From: Bedellia somnulentella
Taxonomy: Eukaryota; Arthropoda; Insecta; Lepidoptera; Bedelliidae
DNA: 64,000 nt
NCBI GenBank assembly: GCA_963576735.1
Contig: OY755187.1
Coordinates: forward strand, 12,524,001-12,588,000
Reading direction: 5' to 3'
Made by a program: the position numbers and the translations under genes. The notes below the pieces were generated by a model, which worked only from the letters and a program-made list of their open reading frames with translations, was not told the origin of the DNA and did no database searches. Below, piece after piece: positions 44,371-55,028 of this stretch. How positions within the stretch are numbered: the first letter of the stretch is position 1; every line of letters starts with the position of its first letter.

Positions 44371-44650
44371 CATACATATACTCACGCCATTAGTTCTCAT
44401 TGGGGTAGGTAGAGACTATTGATCGCCACTTCGTACGATCCTGATAAACCTCTCTAGCTTCGTTTACATCCATCAATCTTTTCATACATGCTCTTTTATT
44501 CTTCATACTTCGGACGCCAGCCTTTTTGAGCACACTCTCAATTATGTCCAAGTGTGTTCTCCGTGGTCGTCCTCTACTAACATTACCATCCACACTAGCT
44601 CTATAGATCCCTTTTACCAATTTTCTATCATCCATTCTCTCTATGTGCTA
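44371..44650 (-). mobile_element. RTE retrotransposon, 3' fragment with open frame
   Basis: Encodes 81 uninterrupted residues (44390-44635) of the RTE C-terminus ending TKWRSIVSTYPNEN, then GGCGTGAGTATATGTATG. Intact reading frame and clean tail suggest a fairly recent 5'-truncated insertion. Confidence 0.92.
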
Positions 44651-44984
44651 TATTATGTTAATACATATTTATGCTAGCATTTAATGTAATAACGTAGGAA
44701 AACTAAAATTACTTCGCATTTTTTTTACATAATATATCGCATTAAAATTGGTTATAATTCGGTATGCAAAGTTTTTTATTTGTATTTATTAAATATTTTT
44801 ATTCGATAGCGAACACGAAAATGAAAGACTTGTTATTAGTAAACTTCTAAAAGTAATGTCTTTGAAATAACATAGAAGGTCAAACACTGTTACAGTTTTT
44901 GATAAAATAACAGTCATCTTAGCTTTATTTGATTTAATTTCAAGAAAATATTGTTTTAAAACATACTATCTCGAAATGTTGCTG
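44651..44984. other. Unannotated AT-rich stretch
   Basis: No gene or repeat recognised. Confidence 0.4.
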
Positions 44985-45226
44985 TGTAGTGTCGGCTTAG
45001 AATAGCACTACCCTATTTCTTCCGGTGGGTGTACGTAAGAGGTGACTAACGGATTTGGGGCTTTTAAGGGATTTTGGGCGATGCGGTTGGAGACCCATCA
45101 CCAACAACCTTCATTTTCCCACCTTTTCCCCACTCACATTTCCAAAAGTGGCTGAGGAATTTCCCATTTTGAGATACACGGCTATAATTCCCTTCTAGGG
45201 ATTTATAGCCGTGTATCTCAAAATGG
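44985..45226 (+). mobile_element. S1 SINE ending in a perfect hairpin
   Basis: Complete head and middle; the tail is replaced by an inverted repeat with 24-bp arms (45164-45187 and 45203-45226, CCATTTTGAGATACACGGCT / AGCCGTGTATCTCAAAATGG). Confidence 0.9.
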
Positions 45227-45403
45227 TTTCATAATTAGCATTGCTTTTGTAAAACTTAGCATACCGAATTGCAGCACCGACCTTAATTAAAGATGCAACC
45301 TCTCGTACGCTTTTGCTCGTATAACTTGTAAATTTTTGGAGCATGCATTGTGTTTATTATGGCTAAAAGAGTTTATCAATAATTCATCCTCTAGTTACTA
45401 TAA

Positions 45404-45655
45404 GGGCCGGCGCTCACTGCCGGCATGGCATGGCAAAGGATTTCGGTACAGATATAGCATTTATAAACTTATTACCATGCGTATAGAATTCATTTTGACA
45501 CAACGATGCCGAGGGAGGCCGCGGTAGGACAGAACGTCGGCATCGTTGTGTCAAAATAAGGTAAAATGAATTCTATACTCATGGTAATAAGATTAAAAAT
45601 GCTATATCTGTAACGAAATCCTTTGCCATGCCATGCCGGCAGTCAGCGCCGGCCC
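45404..45655. mobile_element. Foldback MITE with TAA duplication, very long arms
   Basis: TAA at 45401-45403 and 45656-45658; ends GGGCCGGCGCT / AGCGCCGGCCC. The arms of about 110 bp are nearly perfect complements (GGCATGGCATGGCAAAGGAT, GAATTCAT, TTTTGACACAACGATGCCG) around a short GC-rich loop. TAA duplication suggests PIF/Harbinger mobilisation. Transcripts would form a long hairpin. Confidence 0.87.
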
Positions 45656-45755
45656 TAAGAAGCGACTTTGTATGTTGGGGCTTTTTAAGTGAATTTTGGG
45701 CGACGTGGCTACACCAACAACATTTATTTTTAAACCCTTTCCCCGCTATACCGTG
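45656..45755 (+). mobile_element. S1 SINE, partial
   Basis: AAGAAGCGACTTTGTATG, GGGCTTTTTAAGTGAATTTT, GGGCGACGTGGCTACACC; abuts the MITE. Confidence 0.75.
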
Positions 45756-45757
45756 CC

Positions 45758-46014
45758 GATGCCGTGTACTGTTGGCTTAGAATAACACTACCCCATTTCT
45801 TCCCATGGGTGATCGTAAGAGGCGACTAAGGGTATCGGAGCTTTTTAAGTGATTTTTGGGCGATGCGGTTGGAGACCCATCAACAAAAACATTTATTTTA
45901 CAATCTTTTCCTTACTTCACTTCCAAAAGTGGCTGAGGAATTTTCTAATTCTGAAGCTCTGGCTCCCCCTTTTAGGGATTTATAGCCGTGAGTATATGTA
46001 TGTATGTATGTATG
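45758..46014 (+). mobile_element. S1 SINE, full length
   Basis: CCGTGTACTGTTGGCTTAGA through GGTTGGAGACCCATCAAC to AGCCGTGAGTATATGTATG. A further tail scrap lies at 46050-46090. Confidence 0.92.
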
Positions 46015-46129
46015 TTTCCCCACTAAATTTCGAACAATTTGTAGAAATGAAATTCTAGCTATCCCTTTTTGGGAATTATGGTCGTAATTTAATGTTTTTT
46101 GACATGAATTCCTCATGTGGGGATTATTA

Positions 46130-46260
46130 CTCATAAATAAAAGATGTTATTAAAGGAATCAAAAATTTCGACACTGGCGGGTATACCCGAAGGTCGCGGG
46201 TTCGAACCCCGCCAGTGTCGAAATTTTTCTTTCCTTTAATAACATCTTTTATTTATGAAT
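46130..46260. mobile_element. S3 retroposon folded into a near-perfect hairpin
   Basis: Arms run from CATAAATAAAAGATGTTATT to AATAACATCTTTTATTTATG and include CGACACTGGCGGG / CCCGCCAGTGTCG; the loop contains GTATACCCGAAGGTCGC and box B GGTTCGAAC. It is a palindromic rearrangement of the S3 tRNA-like core. Confidence 0.8.
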
Positions 46261-46711
46261 TATGGTCGTGTTTATAAATGAGGAGTTAGGAGAGCATGTG
46301 TACATATGTATGTAATTGTCAATTTCTATTCTGCATACACGCAACACAAATCAAGCCAAACATTGTTAAAGTTGGGAAGCTCCCGCCTACTGCGCCACAG
46401 ATACTCGTAGTTTCACTAACTTTGACATATAAACCCTCTGAGCCGAGACAAAGGACATCAAAATACAATCAATTTCAGCCTCTTGTTGATTCGGAACAAT
46501 GCGTTAAACATGGTTAGGTGGGATTGAATTCAGACAACTGTACCTTGGAAACCTTTGTGTGGCTTTCATTACAGTAAATGAAGCGTTTTGATTGGTTAAC
46601 GTATTTATAGACGATCGCCTTCGGACATTTCATTGTCAACGTATAATACAAAATTGTTTTTTATTCTTCTATATATTAAACGTAATTAAACCTAATCCTG
46701 TGTGTGACCTA
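46261..46711. other. Unannotated stretch
   Basis: A 73-codon ORF (46296-46517) has no recognisable features. Confidence 0.4.
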
Positions 46712-46964
46712 GGCTGTGTAGTGTCGGATTAGAATAGCACTACCCCATTTCTTTCGGTGGGTGTACGTAAGAGGCGACTAACGGACTTGGGGCTTTTTAA
46801 GAGATTTTTGGGCGATGCGGTTGGAGACCCATCACCAACAACCTTTATTCTACCATCTTTTCCCCACTCAACTTACAAAAGTGGCTGAGGATTTTATAAT
46901 TTCTCAGCTCTGGCTACCCCTTTTAGGGATTTATAGCCGTGAGTATATGTATGTATGTAAACCT
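46712..46964 (+). mobile_element. S1 SINE, full length
   Basis: GCTGTGTAGTGTCGGATTAG ... GCCGTGAGTATATGTATG; one of the best-preserved copies. Confidence 0.93.
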
Positions 46965-48646
46965 TATCCGTTTTATTATCATGACAATTGTAATACGTCA
47001 CAGTTCTCAGTAAAGACATGGTATGCTTAAATCACTTGATTACTGGGAAGTTAATATGAGAGCATTTTAAGGTATCGTCATAGAGTATGGCCAAATCATC
47101 CTATATAGGGCCTTTAGATCATTATTCCTTTTTAAAATAACAAGTGTATGAGACATCTTGTCAAGCCTTAACAAACACGTGTAATCGATGATCCACATTC
47201 AATGTGGAACTTATTAAACACAAGTATAGTCTGTATCAATTAGAAAAAATAACTTTGTAAACATTGAAACGTCAATGACCTTTTAGTATTTTAGTGTTGT
47301 AACCAATATTACTGACGGCGACGTAAAAATCGAATACGCTACTAATGGTTAGTAAATTTTTTGATCCAATTTTATAGTATACTTATAAAACAGACGCAAA
47401 CTACAGAATACGTCCCGTATTATTACATTCGTACATCCTAATATAATACTCAAGCCGTTAGTTCCCATAAAGGTAGGCAGAAACCATCATTATAATCAAT
47501 ACTGTATTTTATCATAAATTTATTTCCTTGAAACATAACAGTCTTAATTACCATATACGTTATTTATGATTACATGAAAAGCCTTAATAGCGTAAGTTTT
47601 CATTCTTAATAACCAACAATTGTAGTGGTGAACGGAATAACAAACCTTATCTTGTTTGTAAGACAAGCAAACACGGGTGCATCCCATTAGTTCCGAACTA
47701 AACTTCTGGGACACATTCGATGCTTCCAAATTGCATCCCAACAGTTCTATATAGAACTGTAGTATAGTTTTTGCCGCTATTTTACTTGTGCCATATTTTT
47801 TAACTTTAAACGATTTCATTTTTGGTAATTTTATTTTGACGTAAATACACTTCTTATATAATTATTAGGGTATTCGACTACATAAAACCAACATATGGTT
47901 AACATTTCATTGAAAAGTATGAAATAATAGTTATTGTATGGTTAGCACACAGCTTTGAATTTTTCGTTAGATCAGATGACAGCAAACAATGTAACATTTA
48001 TATTCATATGATGAAAATTGAAAATGGGTTATTTTAGTAATTTACGCAAGAAGAACTTAGATATAATGCATAATTTAGGGTGTATAACACCGACTCAGAG
48101 ACGATTTCACCTTTAAATACTCTCATTGCAATGAGTATTGCACATATCTCTCGTAAGAAAGATTTAATTTCCAGTTGGTAAAAGTATTTGGAGAAACAGT
48201 TCAATTTAATGCACCAACAAACATTCTGGAATGAACACATACAACACAATTTCAACTATGGCCCATTAGTTCTATGTAGTACCAGCGGGAATCGAACCCA
48301 CCTATCTTTATAACGTTTTTTTTATTACTTATTATTTATTTCTGTCATCATTTTAAGGTAATTCCTTTGGCATATATTTTATCAGATATACGTACTAAAA
48401 GCGGGTATAAATTATTAGGTAGCTTATTATTCAATTTACGTTTATTTTTTTTATTACGAGATACGGTTTAGGTAAGTTTTAATTTACTACATTCTTTCTT
48501 TTAACAATTAATAAATCACAAGAACAAACTTTTAAACACGTTGAAATCGATTTACGTCGAGATTGCTTTACAAGCGGGCAAATATATGTCGCGTTGTCAA
48601 GATCGGGTTGCGGAGAAAATCAGTATGTGTTTCTGCTGCAAGAATA
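46965..48646. other. Mostly unannotated stretch
   Basis: Only an RTE tail scrap at 47449-47485 (minus strand, GCCGTTAGTTCCCATAAAGG). A 91-codon minus-strand ORF (47544-47819) is lysine-rich with several cysteines, and is unrecognised. No gene supported. Confidence 0.4.
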
Positions 48647-49386
48647 TAGAAGAAGAAGAAGAAGAAGAAGAAGAAAGACGTTTATTCGCCATGTGTGGCA
48701 CAAAAAACATACAAACAAAAAGTAATAATATACATAATAACTATTAAAATAACTTAAAATTAACACAATATTAAATATGAAAAAAAGAGGAAAACAAACA
48801 ACTTAACAAAAACAAACTAATTAATACTTATTCTAAGTCCTTTGCGCCACTGCAACAGCGAATTGGTACTGACTCAGCATTACGTTGTGAATCGTTTGAC
48901 TCCCAACACTGATTTTCAGTCAGTACCATTGTAGAGTGACAACACAGGCATCACACTAATACACTTTATTATGTAGAACTTTTCAGCTGGACAAGGGACA
49001 GTAAATACACATACACATAAATAAATATAGAACATTGTTTGCAAACAATTACAATAAAATACACGTATATGACAAAATTTCGATAATACATAAACATAAC
49101 AGAAGAAATCTTGGCTGGAGGGTAAAATTATGCAAAATAATATATTGATATATTAGAGCAAACACCTACACGCTTCATTTTTCATTTTTCTATAATAAAT
49201 AAATTTCAAAATATAATATAAACAATAATAAATGTATGCCAAATAAATAAATAATATAAATTTTACTGATGTGCCAGCAAAAACTCCTTCAGCTTACGCT
49301 TAAAGGTGTTCCTGCCGAACACATCCCGGATTGGTGGAGGAAGATCGTTCCAGCACTTGGACGCTGCAAACCTGAAAGAACCTCTA
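48647..49386 (-). mobile_element. CR1/Jockey-like LINE, 3' end
   Basis: On the minus strand the first part (49386-49267) encodes SFRFAASKCWNDLPPPIR, then NTFKRKLKEFLLAHQ-stop, the usual polymerase C-terminus of this LINE group. An AT-rich 3' UTR follows, ending in a (TTC)n tail seen as GAAGAAGAA at 48647-48677. 5'-truncated. Confidence 0.75.
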
Positions 49387-49558
49387 AAAGCTGCGGATCG
49401 GTGCATATATATAAATCGGATCGGCGGATCGGTATATAAATATTATACTATAAGTATCATTTACACAAAAGTAATTTTAAATATATTATTTTAAACAATT
49501 TTTAATCACGATCATAATAATAGGAATTGACGCGTACAAAGTCGCGGGCAACAGCTAG
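49387..49558 (+). mobile_element. Helitron-like 3'-end fragment
   Basis: Ends AAAGTCGCGGGCAACAGCTAG|T, the 3' terminus of the common insect TCCATACTAAT Helitron family. 5' limit uncertain. Confidence 0.5.
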
Positions 49559-50199
49559 TATATACTACATATTATACATTATATATACACATTATTATTA
49601 TTGTTTAAAATACAATACTTTATAGTGTAAAAGATATTATTCACTGCGATTTATATGGATATATTGTACCTTGTAGTATCGATTCATTGATCGGTAATCG
49701 ATTACTGTCATTCCTTCAATATCATTCAATATTCAATACCCATCACTAATTTTTGCATTAAAAAAATAACAAACAATCAAAATGTTTTTAATTTAATCTT
49801 ATTTTTAGAGTTTCGCAAGATTTAGCTCCAATTAATACTTAAATTTTGTTTAATATGTGGACAACCATTTTTCCTGATTGACGGATGTAAAATTTAAGTG
49901 ATGTGGAAGTAGTTTCTTCACGAAATCAAAGATTTTGTAACCGGCAATGGTTTGTTTACAAACTTTGTCACTCTATTTGATATGAACGGAAGAAATTATC
50001 GCTATTTAAATATTAGGTATGTGTGCGTGGGTGCAATAAAAATCTTTGTGAATGTTTGAGTGTGTGTATGTGTTTATGTAGGGCGAGTCTCGAACAATAA
50101 CAAAAAAGATATAATATATTTTAAGAAAATAAAATATATATAAAAAAAGTTTCGGTTATTAGGCTTTTATTAGTAGATCCTTATTTTTTATATATCACA
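49559..50199. other. Unannotated AT-rich stretch
   Basis: ATTATACAT-type low complexity; no gene. Confidence 0.4.
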
Positions 50200-50332
50200 T
50201 ATTTAAAAGCTGTGTAGTGACGGCTTAGAATAGCACTATCCCATTTCTTCCGATGGGTGTACGTAAGAGGTGACTAACGGTATTGGGGCTTTTAAGGGAT
50301 TTCTGGGCAATGAGGTTGGAGACCCATCACCA
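50200..50332 (+). mobile_element. S1 SINE, left part of an interrupted copy
   Basis: AAGCTGTGTAGTGACGGCTTAG to GAGACCCATCACCAACAA, then broken by an S2 SINE and resumed at 50689. Confidence 0.9.
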
Positions 50333-50688
50333 ACAAACATAAACATATACATAAACGTTCACGCCGAATATCCCCGAAGGGGTTGGCAGAGGTACTAATA
50401 CTTCTGAACATCACGTGACTTTGTCACCTGGTGTTCAGAGTACCCACGTTTTGCATGGACAGTGTACTCACGTGATAGGGGGCAGGCCTATCGCTGTTTT
50501 GTACGAATACACTGTCACATGACTCAGCCATGTGGGTTTCCTCACGATGTTTTCCCTCACCGTTAACAACCATGATAAATTAACCACACATATGTCTTTA
50601 GAAAAGACAAATTGGTGTAGGCCCGACCCAGGATTTGAATACTAGTCGTTTGCACGATAACCGAGTGTTCTACCTACTGGGCTATCAC
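50333..50688 (-). mobile_element. S2 SINE nested inside an S1 SINE
   Basis: Full S2 in reverse: CATAAACGTTCACGCCGAAT at the tail side to the tRNA-like head (CTATCACGG at 50680). Flanks ATCACCAACAA and CTATCACCAACAACC give a repeated ATCACCAACAA, the target duplication. Confidence 0.92.
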
Positions 50689-50783
50689 GGTTGCTATCAC
50701 CAACAACCTTTATTTTTACCATCTTTTCCCCACTATCATTTCCAAAAGTGGCTGAGGAATTTCTAATTCTATGTATATTTAAA
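50689..50783 (+). mobile_element. S1 SINE, right part of an interrupted copy
   Basis: GCTATCACCAACAACC, AAAAGTGGCTGAGGAATTTC; runs directly into another S1. Confidence 0.9.
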
Positions 50784-51030
50784 AGCTGTGTAGTGTCGGC
50801 TTAGAATAGCACTATCCCATTTCTTCCGGTGGGTGTACGTAAGAAGCGACTAACGGTATTGGGGCTTTTAAGAGATTTCTGGGCAATGAGGCTGGAGACC
50901 TAACCTTTATTTTACCATCTTTTCCTCACTTAACTTTCCAAAAGTGGCTGAGGAATTTCTAATTCCTTAATCCTGGCTACCCCATCTAAGGATTTATAGC
51001 CGTGAGTATATGTATATACGTATTTAAAAC
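50784..51030 (+). mobile_element. S1 SINE, full length
   Basis: GCTGTGTAGTGTCGGCTTAG ... AGCCGTGAGTATATGTATAT. It is preceded by ATTTAAAAG, as is the copy at 50206, indicating duplication or shared target. Confidence 0.92.
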
Positions 51031-51280
51031 TAAATCACAAGTGAGAGAGCCAATAGAAAACGTATAAGTAAATACTCGCTGTTACATTAGATAAATATTT
51101 TTTCGGCTTACACGTGTAGATATCAGAAAATACGGACTCAATCCCAACGCTTTTATATAACATGTTTCACTACATCTTCATTGATGTATACAATAATAGA
51201 CTCAATATGGGAGCTGTCATATTCAATGATATCTGTATTTTGATAGAGTGATAATACTATCGAATTATACGAGACTAGTA

Positions 51281-51532
51281 GCTGTGTTGTGTCGGCTTAG
51301 AATAGCACTACCCTTTTTATTCTCATTGGTAAATGTAACATGTAATTGGCGACTAAGAGTATCGCGGTTTTTTAAATGATTTTCGGGCGATGCGGTTGGA
51401 GATCCATCACAAAAACATTAATTTTACAATCTTTTCCTCACTTAACTTTCAAAAGTGGTTGAAGATTTTTGATTCTGCAGCTCTGGCAATTCCTTTAAGG
51501 GATTTATAGCCGTGAGTATATTTAGGTATGTA
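51281..51532 (+). mobile_element. S1 SINE, full length, older
   Basis: GCTGTGTTGTGTCGGCTTAG ... GCCGTGAGTATATTTAGG with more substitutions than its neighbours. Confidence 0.88.
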
Positions 51533-51535
51533 GTA

Positions 51536-51860
51536 ACTGTGTAGTGACTTAGAATAGCACTACCCCATTTAGTATACGAGGCAAGTAACAGATAACTAGT
51601 TTACCGATCTTACCTTCCAAAGGTTGTCTGGAAGAGATCGCTTTTAGTGATAAGACCGCCGATTGTACCTCACTGGAAACTGTATGATAATTTCTTTTGT
51701 AAATTTGTGTTTTCATGTACAATAAAGAATTATTCTATTCTATTCTAAGGATATGGGGCTTTCTAAGTGGCTGCTGGGGATGAGGCTGGAGAATCATCAC
51801 CAACGGTATTTCACGTTTACTATCTGGTCCCCAATTTACCCCTATTAGGAATTCATGGCC
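51536..51860 (+). mobile_element. S1 SINE split by a LINE 3' end
   Basis: Head ACTGTGTAGTGACTTAGAAT at 51536-51577, interruption 51578-51748, remainder AAGGATATGGGGCTTTCTAA to GGCCGTTAGTATATATTTG. Confidence 0.8.
51578..51748 (+). mobile_element. LINE 3'-end fragment with TTCTA tail
   Basis: GTTGTCTGGAAGAGATCGCT, TAGTGATAAGACCGCCGATT, GTACAATAAAGAATTATTC then TATTCTATTCTA. This wording is a widespread lepidopteran retroposon 3' end as I recall it. Confidence 0.65.
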
Positions 51861-52104
51861 GTTAGTATATATTTGTGTGTCTGTAGTAGTCGCAGTAACG
51901 CACGTAGAATGTATTTTTTAAATTTAAGGTTTTATTAAAGACTGCTCATCCTTTATGAAATTTAGCGTGATTATATATAGGTTATTTTTCTTCTGAAGTT
52001 GGTTGGTTTCTGTTGATGAACTCAAACACAAACTTTACTCAAACGTCATATATCCCCGAAGTGTTCGGATTTTGATTGGACAATATACTAACGTGACAGT
52101 GGAC

Positions 52105-52359
52105 AATACATACATACATACAAATACTCACGGCTATAAATCCCTAGAAGGGGTAGCCAGAGTTGAGGAATTAGAAATTCTTCAGCCACTTTTGGTAAGT
52201 TGTGTGGGGAAAAGATGGTAAAATAAAGGTTGTTGGTGATGGGTCTCCAACCACATCGCCCAAAAATCCCTTAAAAGCCCCCAGTACCGTTAGTCGCCTC
52301 TTACGTACACCCACCGGAAGAAATGGGGAAGTGCTATTCTAAGCCGACACTACACAGCA
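52105..52359 (-). mobile_element. S1 SINE, full length
   Basis: CATACATACAAATACTCACG ... CTAAGCCGACACTACACAGC. Confidence 0.92.
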
Positions 52360-52503
52360 ACCATCAGTAGACAACCATAATATATTAACCAAACATATGA
52401 ATTTAGAAAAGACAAATTGGTGTGGGCTCGACCCGGTTTTTAAACCTTCATCGCCTGCACGATAAGCGGTGTTCTACCCACTTACCCATCATGGTTGATG
52501 AAG
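52360..52503 (-). mobile_element. S2 SINE, 5' half
   Basis: Reverse of the S2 head and first body part (AGAAAAGACAAATTGGTGTG, GGTGTTCTACCCACTTACCC). Its 3' half is missing because the S1 abuts here. Confidence 0.82.
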
Positions 52504-52548
52504 TATTTTTTAATACATACATACATACATATGTATATACATATGTAT

Positions 52549-52577
52549 ATATAACCGTGAGTATATACTCACGGTTA
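52549..52577. repeat. Palindrome at an S1 tail
   Basis: ATAACCGTGAGTAT followed by ATACTCACGGTTAT, a perfect palindrome formed where an S1 tail is repeated inverted. Confidence 0.9.
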
Positions 52578-52799
52578 TATTTCCCTGGAAGGGGTAGGCA
52601 GAGCTAAGGAATTATAAACTCCTCAGCCACTTTTGGAAGTTGAGTGGGGAAAAGATGGTAATAATAAAGGTTTTTGGTTGGTGGGTCTCCAACCGCATCG
52701 CCCAAAAATCCAATAAAAAGCCCCAATACCCTTAGTCGCCTCTTACGACACCCGTGGGTAGAAAGGGGTAGCCACATTCTAAGCCGGCACAACACGGCT
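52564..52799 (-). mobile_element. S1 SINE, full length
   Basis: ACTCACGGTTATATTTCCCT ... AAGCCGGCACAACACGGC. Confidence 0.92.
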
Positions 52800-53015
52800 A
52801 TTTTTGAATCGGTTGAGTAGTTTAAGAGCCTTTTATTTCTCACAAAACATACTAACAACACTTTTCTCTTTTAATTAGTACGACGATGAAGTTTCTCTTC
52901 ACACTGTAGTAAGTCTCTTATGTCACAATTTTCGTAACAAACCTCAGCAGTGACTTGACCTCGTCTTATGAAATTTAAAGTGAAATAAAGCCAGGACTAG
53001 AATGCATATGTTTTT

Positions 53016-53062
53016 CGTGGGTAAAAAGAGGTAGTGATATTCTAAGCCGGTACTACACGGAA
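53016..53062 (-). mobile_element. S1 SINE, head scrap
   Basis: GTAGTGATATTCTAAGCCGG, TACTACACGG. Confidence 0.6.
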
Positions 53063-53157
53063 ATATTATTTTTACTACTTTTAGAATATGATAAAAATCT
53101 CTATAACTCTTTTGCCACCCCAGCAGCATAGTTAGTACGTAGTACGAGCTATCTACA

Positions 53158-53490
53158 TACATACATACATATACTCACGCCATTAGTTCCCATTGGGGTA
53201 GGCAGAGACTATTGATCGCCACTTCGTACGATCCTGACAAACCTCTCTAGCTTCGTTTACATCCATCAATCTCTTTTATTCTTCATACTTCGGACGCCAG
53301 CCTTTTTGAGCACACTCTCAATTTGGTCCAAGTGTGTTCTTCGTGGTCGCCCTCTACTAAAATTACCATCCACACTAGCTCTATAGATCCCTTTTACCAA
53401 TTTTCAATCATCCATCCTCTCTATGTGCCCAAACCATCTCAACATTCCTTTTTCTATCTTTCTTACAATATCATCTTTCACACCACACTT
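53158..53490 (-). mobile_element. RTE retrotransposon, 3' fragment
   Basis: CATACATATACTCACGCCAT, TAGTTCCCATTGGGGTAGGC, on to TCTTTCACACCACACTT. A short deletion near 53270 breaks the frame. Confidence 0.9.
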
Positions 53491-53592
53491 AAATAGATAT
53501 CGCGTGCTATAAAAACAGCCCTTACTTTACTCACTTACTTAGTATCGTATAGTCAACTCGTTCTAACTAACCGAAATTGGGACGATAAAATA

Positions 53593-53844
53593 GTTGCCGT
53601 GTAGTGTCGGCTTAGAATAGCACTACCCCGTTTCTACCGATGGGTGTACGTAAGAGGCTACTAACGGTAATGGGGCTTTTAAGATATTTTTGGGCGATGC
53701 GGCTGGAGACCCATCACCAACCAACCTTTACTTTACCATCCTTTTCCCACTCAATTTTCCAAATGTGGCTGAGGAATTTCTAATTCCTTAGCTCTGGCTA
53801 CCCCTTCTAGGGATTTATAGCCGTGAGTATATGTATGTATGTAA
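53593..53844 (+). mobile_element. S1 SINE, full length
   Basis: GCCGTGTAGTGTCGGCTTAG ... AGCCGTGAGTATATGTATG. Confidence 0.93.
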
Positions 53845-54194
53845 AATAGTGCTCGTGCTAGGGCTCCTGAGAGTATATGTAACGTAAACTACATGTCTAT
53901 GACCAACAATAGGAATGCAGTAATATTCTTTTAACTCTTTATTACAATGTAATTTGTCGAACTATAACACCGAGCGAACTCAATAAGCAATCTGCTACCA
54001 GTTCACTTTGAAAGCCTTCTTAGCGGTCCTGTTCCAACAAAGCAATGTTTGAGTAAATAAAAAATCAATTTTGCTCGAGCAATATGGCTGCCCGCCTCCG
54101 GCCTTTTGTCGAGGGATCAACAAACAAACATTTCCTTTGACATTTTACAAATTGGTTGGCGATCATTTTTTTATTGATAATTGATTTATTTGCC
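53845..54194. other. Unannotated stretch
   Basis: No gene or repeat recognised. Confidence 0.4.
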
Positions 54195-54578
54195 GTGATA
54201 ACCGTGATAGCCCAGTGGGTAGAACACTCGGTTATCGTGCAAACGACTAGTGTTCAAATCCTGGGTCGGGCCTACACCAATTTGTCTTTTCTAAAGACAT
54301 ATGTGTGGTTAATTTATCATGGTTGTTAACGGTGAGGGAAAACATCGTGAGGAAACCCACATGGCTGACTTGTACTTAGTCATGTGACAGTGTATTTGTA
54401 CAAAAACGGCGATAGGCCTGCCCCCTATCACGTGAGTACACTGTCCATGCAAAAGGTGGGTACTCTGAACACCAGGTGACAAAGCCACGTGATGTTCAGA
54501 AGTATTAGTACCTCTGCCAACCCCTTCGGGGATATTCGGCGTGAACGTTTATGTATATTATATGTTATGTTATGTTAT
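54195..54578 (+). mobile_element. S2 SINE, full length
   Basis: Head CCGTGATAGCCCAGTGGG (box A TAGCCCAGTGGG), box B TGTTCAAATCC, complete body, tail GGCGTGAACGTTTATG with a TATGT run. Best reference copy of the family; close to the one at 50333. Confidence 0.93.
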
Positions 54579-54603
54579 GATTTATTTGCAGAATTAGTAG
54601 TAG

Positions 54604-54945
54604 ATACCGCGATAGCTCAGTGGGTAAAACACCGCTTTTCAAGTAGGCGACGAGGGTTCAAATTTTTGGTCCGGTCTACAGCAATTCGTGTTTTCCAGAG
54701 TCATATATGTGGTTAATTTATCATGGTTGTTAAAGGTGAGGGAAAATATCGTGAGGAAATCTACATGGCTAAGTTGTGCTTAGTCATGTGATAGTGTATG
54801 TCGTACAAAAACGGTGGTAGGCCTGCCCCCTATTATGTGGGTACACTGTTCTAGCAAAGGTGCGTACTCTAAACTGTTGTTGACAATGTTGAACATCTGG
54901 TGGTGACAATGCCACGTGATGTTTAGAAGTATTAGTACCTAGTAA
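54604..54945 (+). mobile_element. S2 SINE, older copy in tandem
   Basis: Head CCGCGATAGCTCAGTGGG with box B GGTTCAAATTT; body diverged; ends at TTAGAAGTATTAGTACCT without the usual tail. Confidence 0.88.
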
Positions 54946-54984
54946 TATTATCACATGACAATCGAATTATAGAATGATAGAGCT

Positions 54985-55028
54985 ACACGTATCTTTATGA
55001 ACGTGGCTGACGTCATAAAGATACGTGT
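54985..55028. repeat. Short inverted repeat
   Basis: ACACGTATCTTTATGA and TCATAAAGATACGTGT, 16-bp arms with a 12-nt loop. Confidence 0.85.

Noticed and set aside
47544..47819. 91-codon minus-strand ORF with several cysteines
   Set aside because: No spacing pattern of a known cysteine family and no signal peptide; AT-rich like the background.
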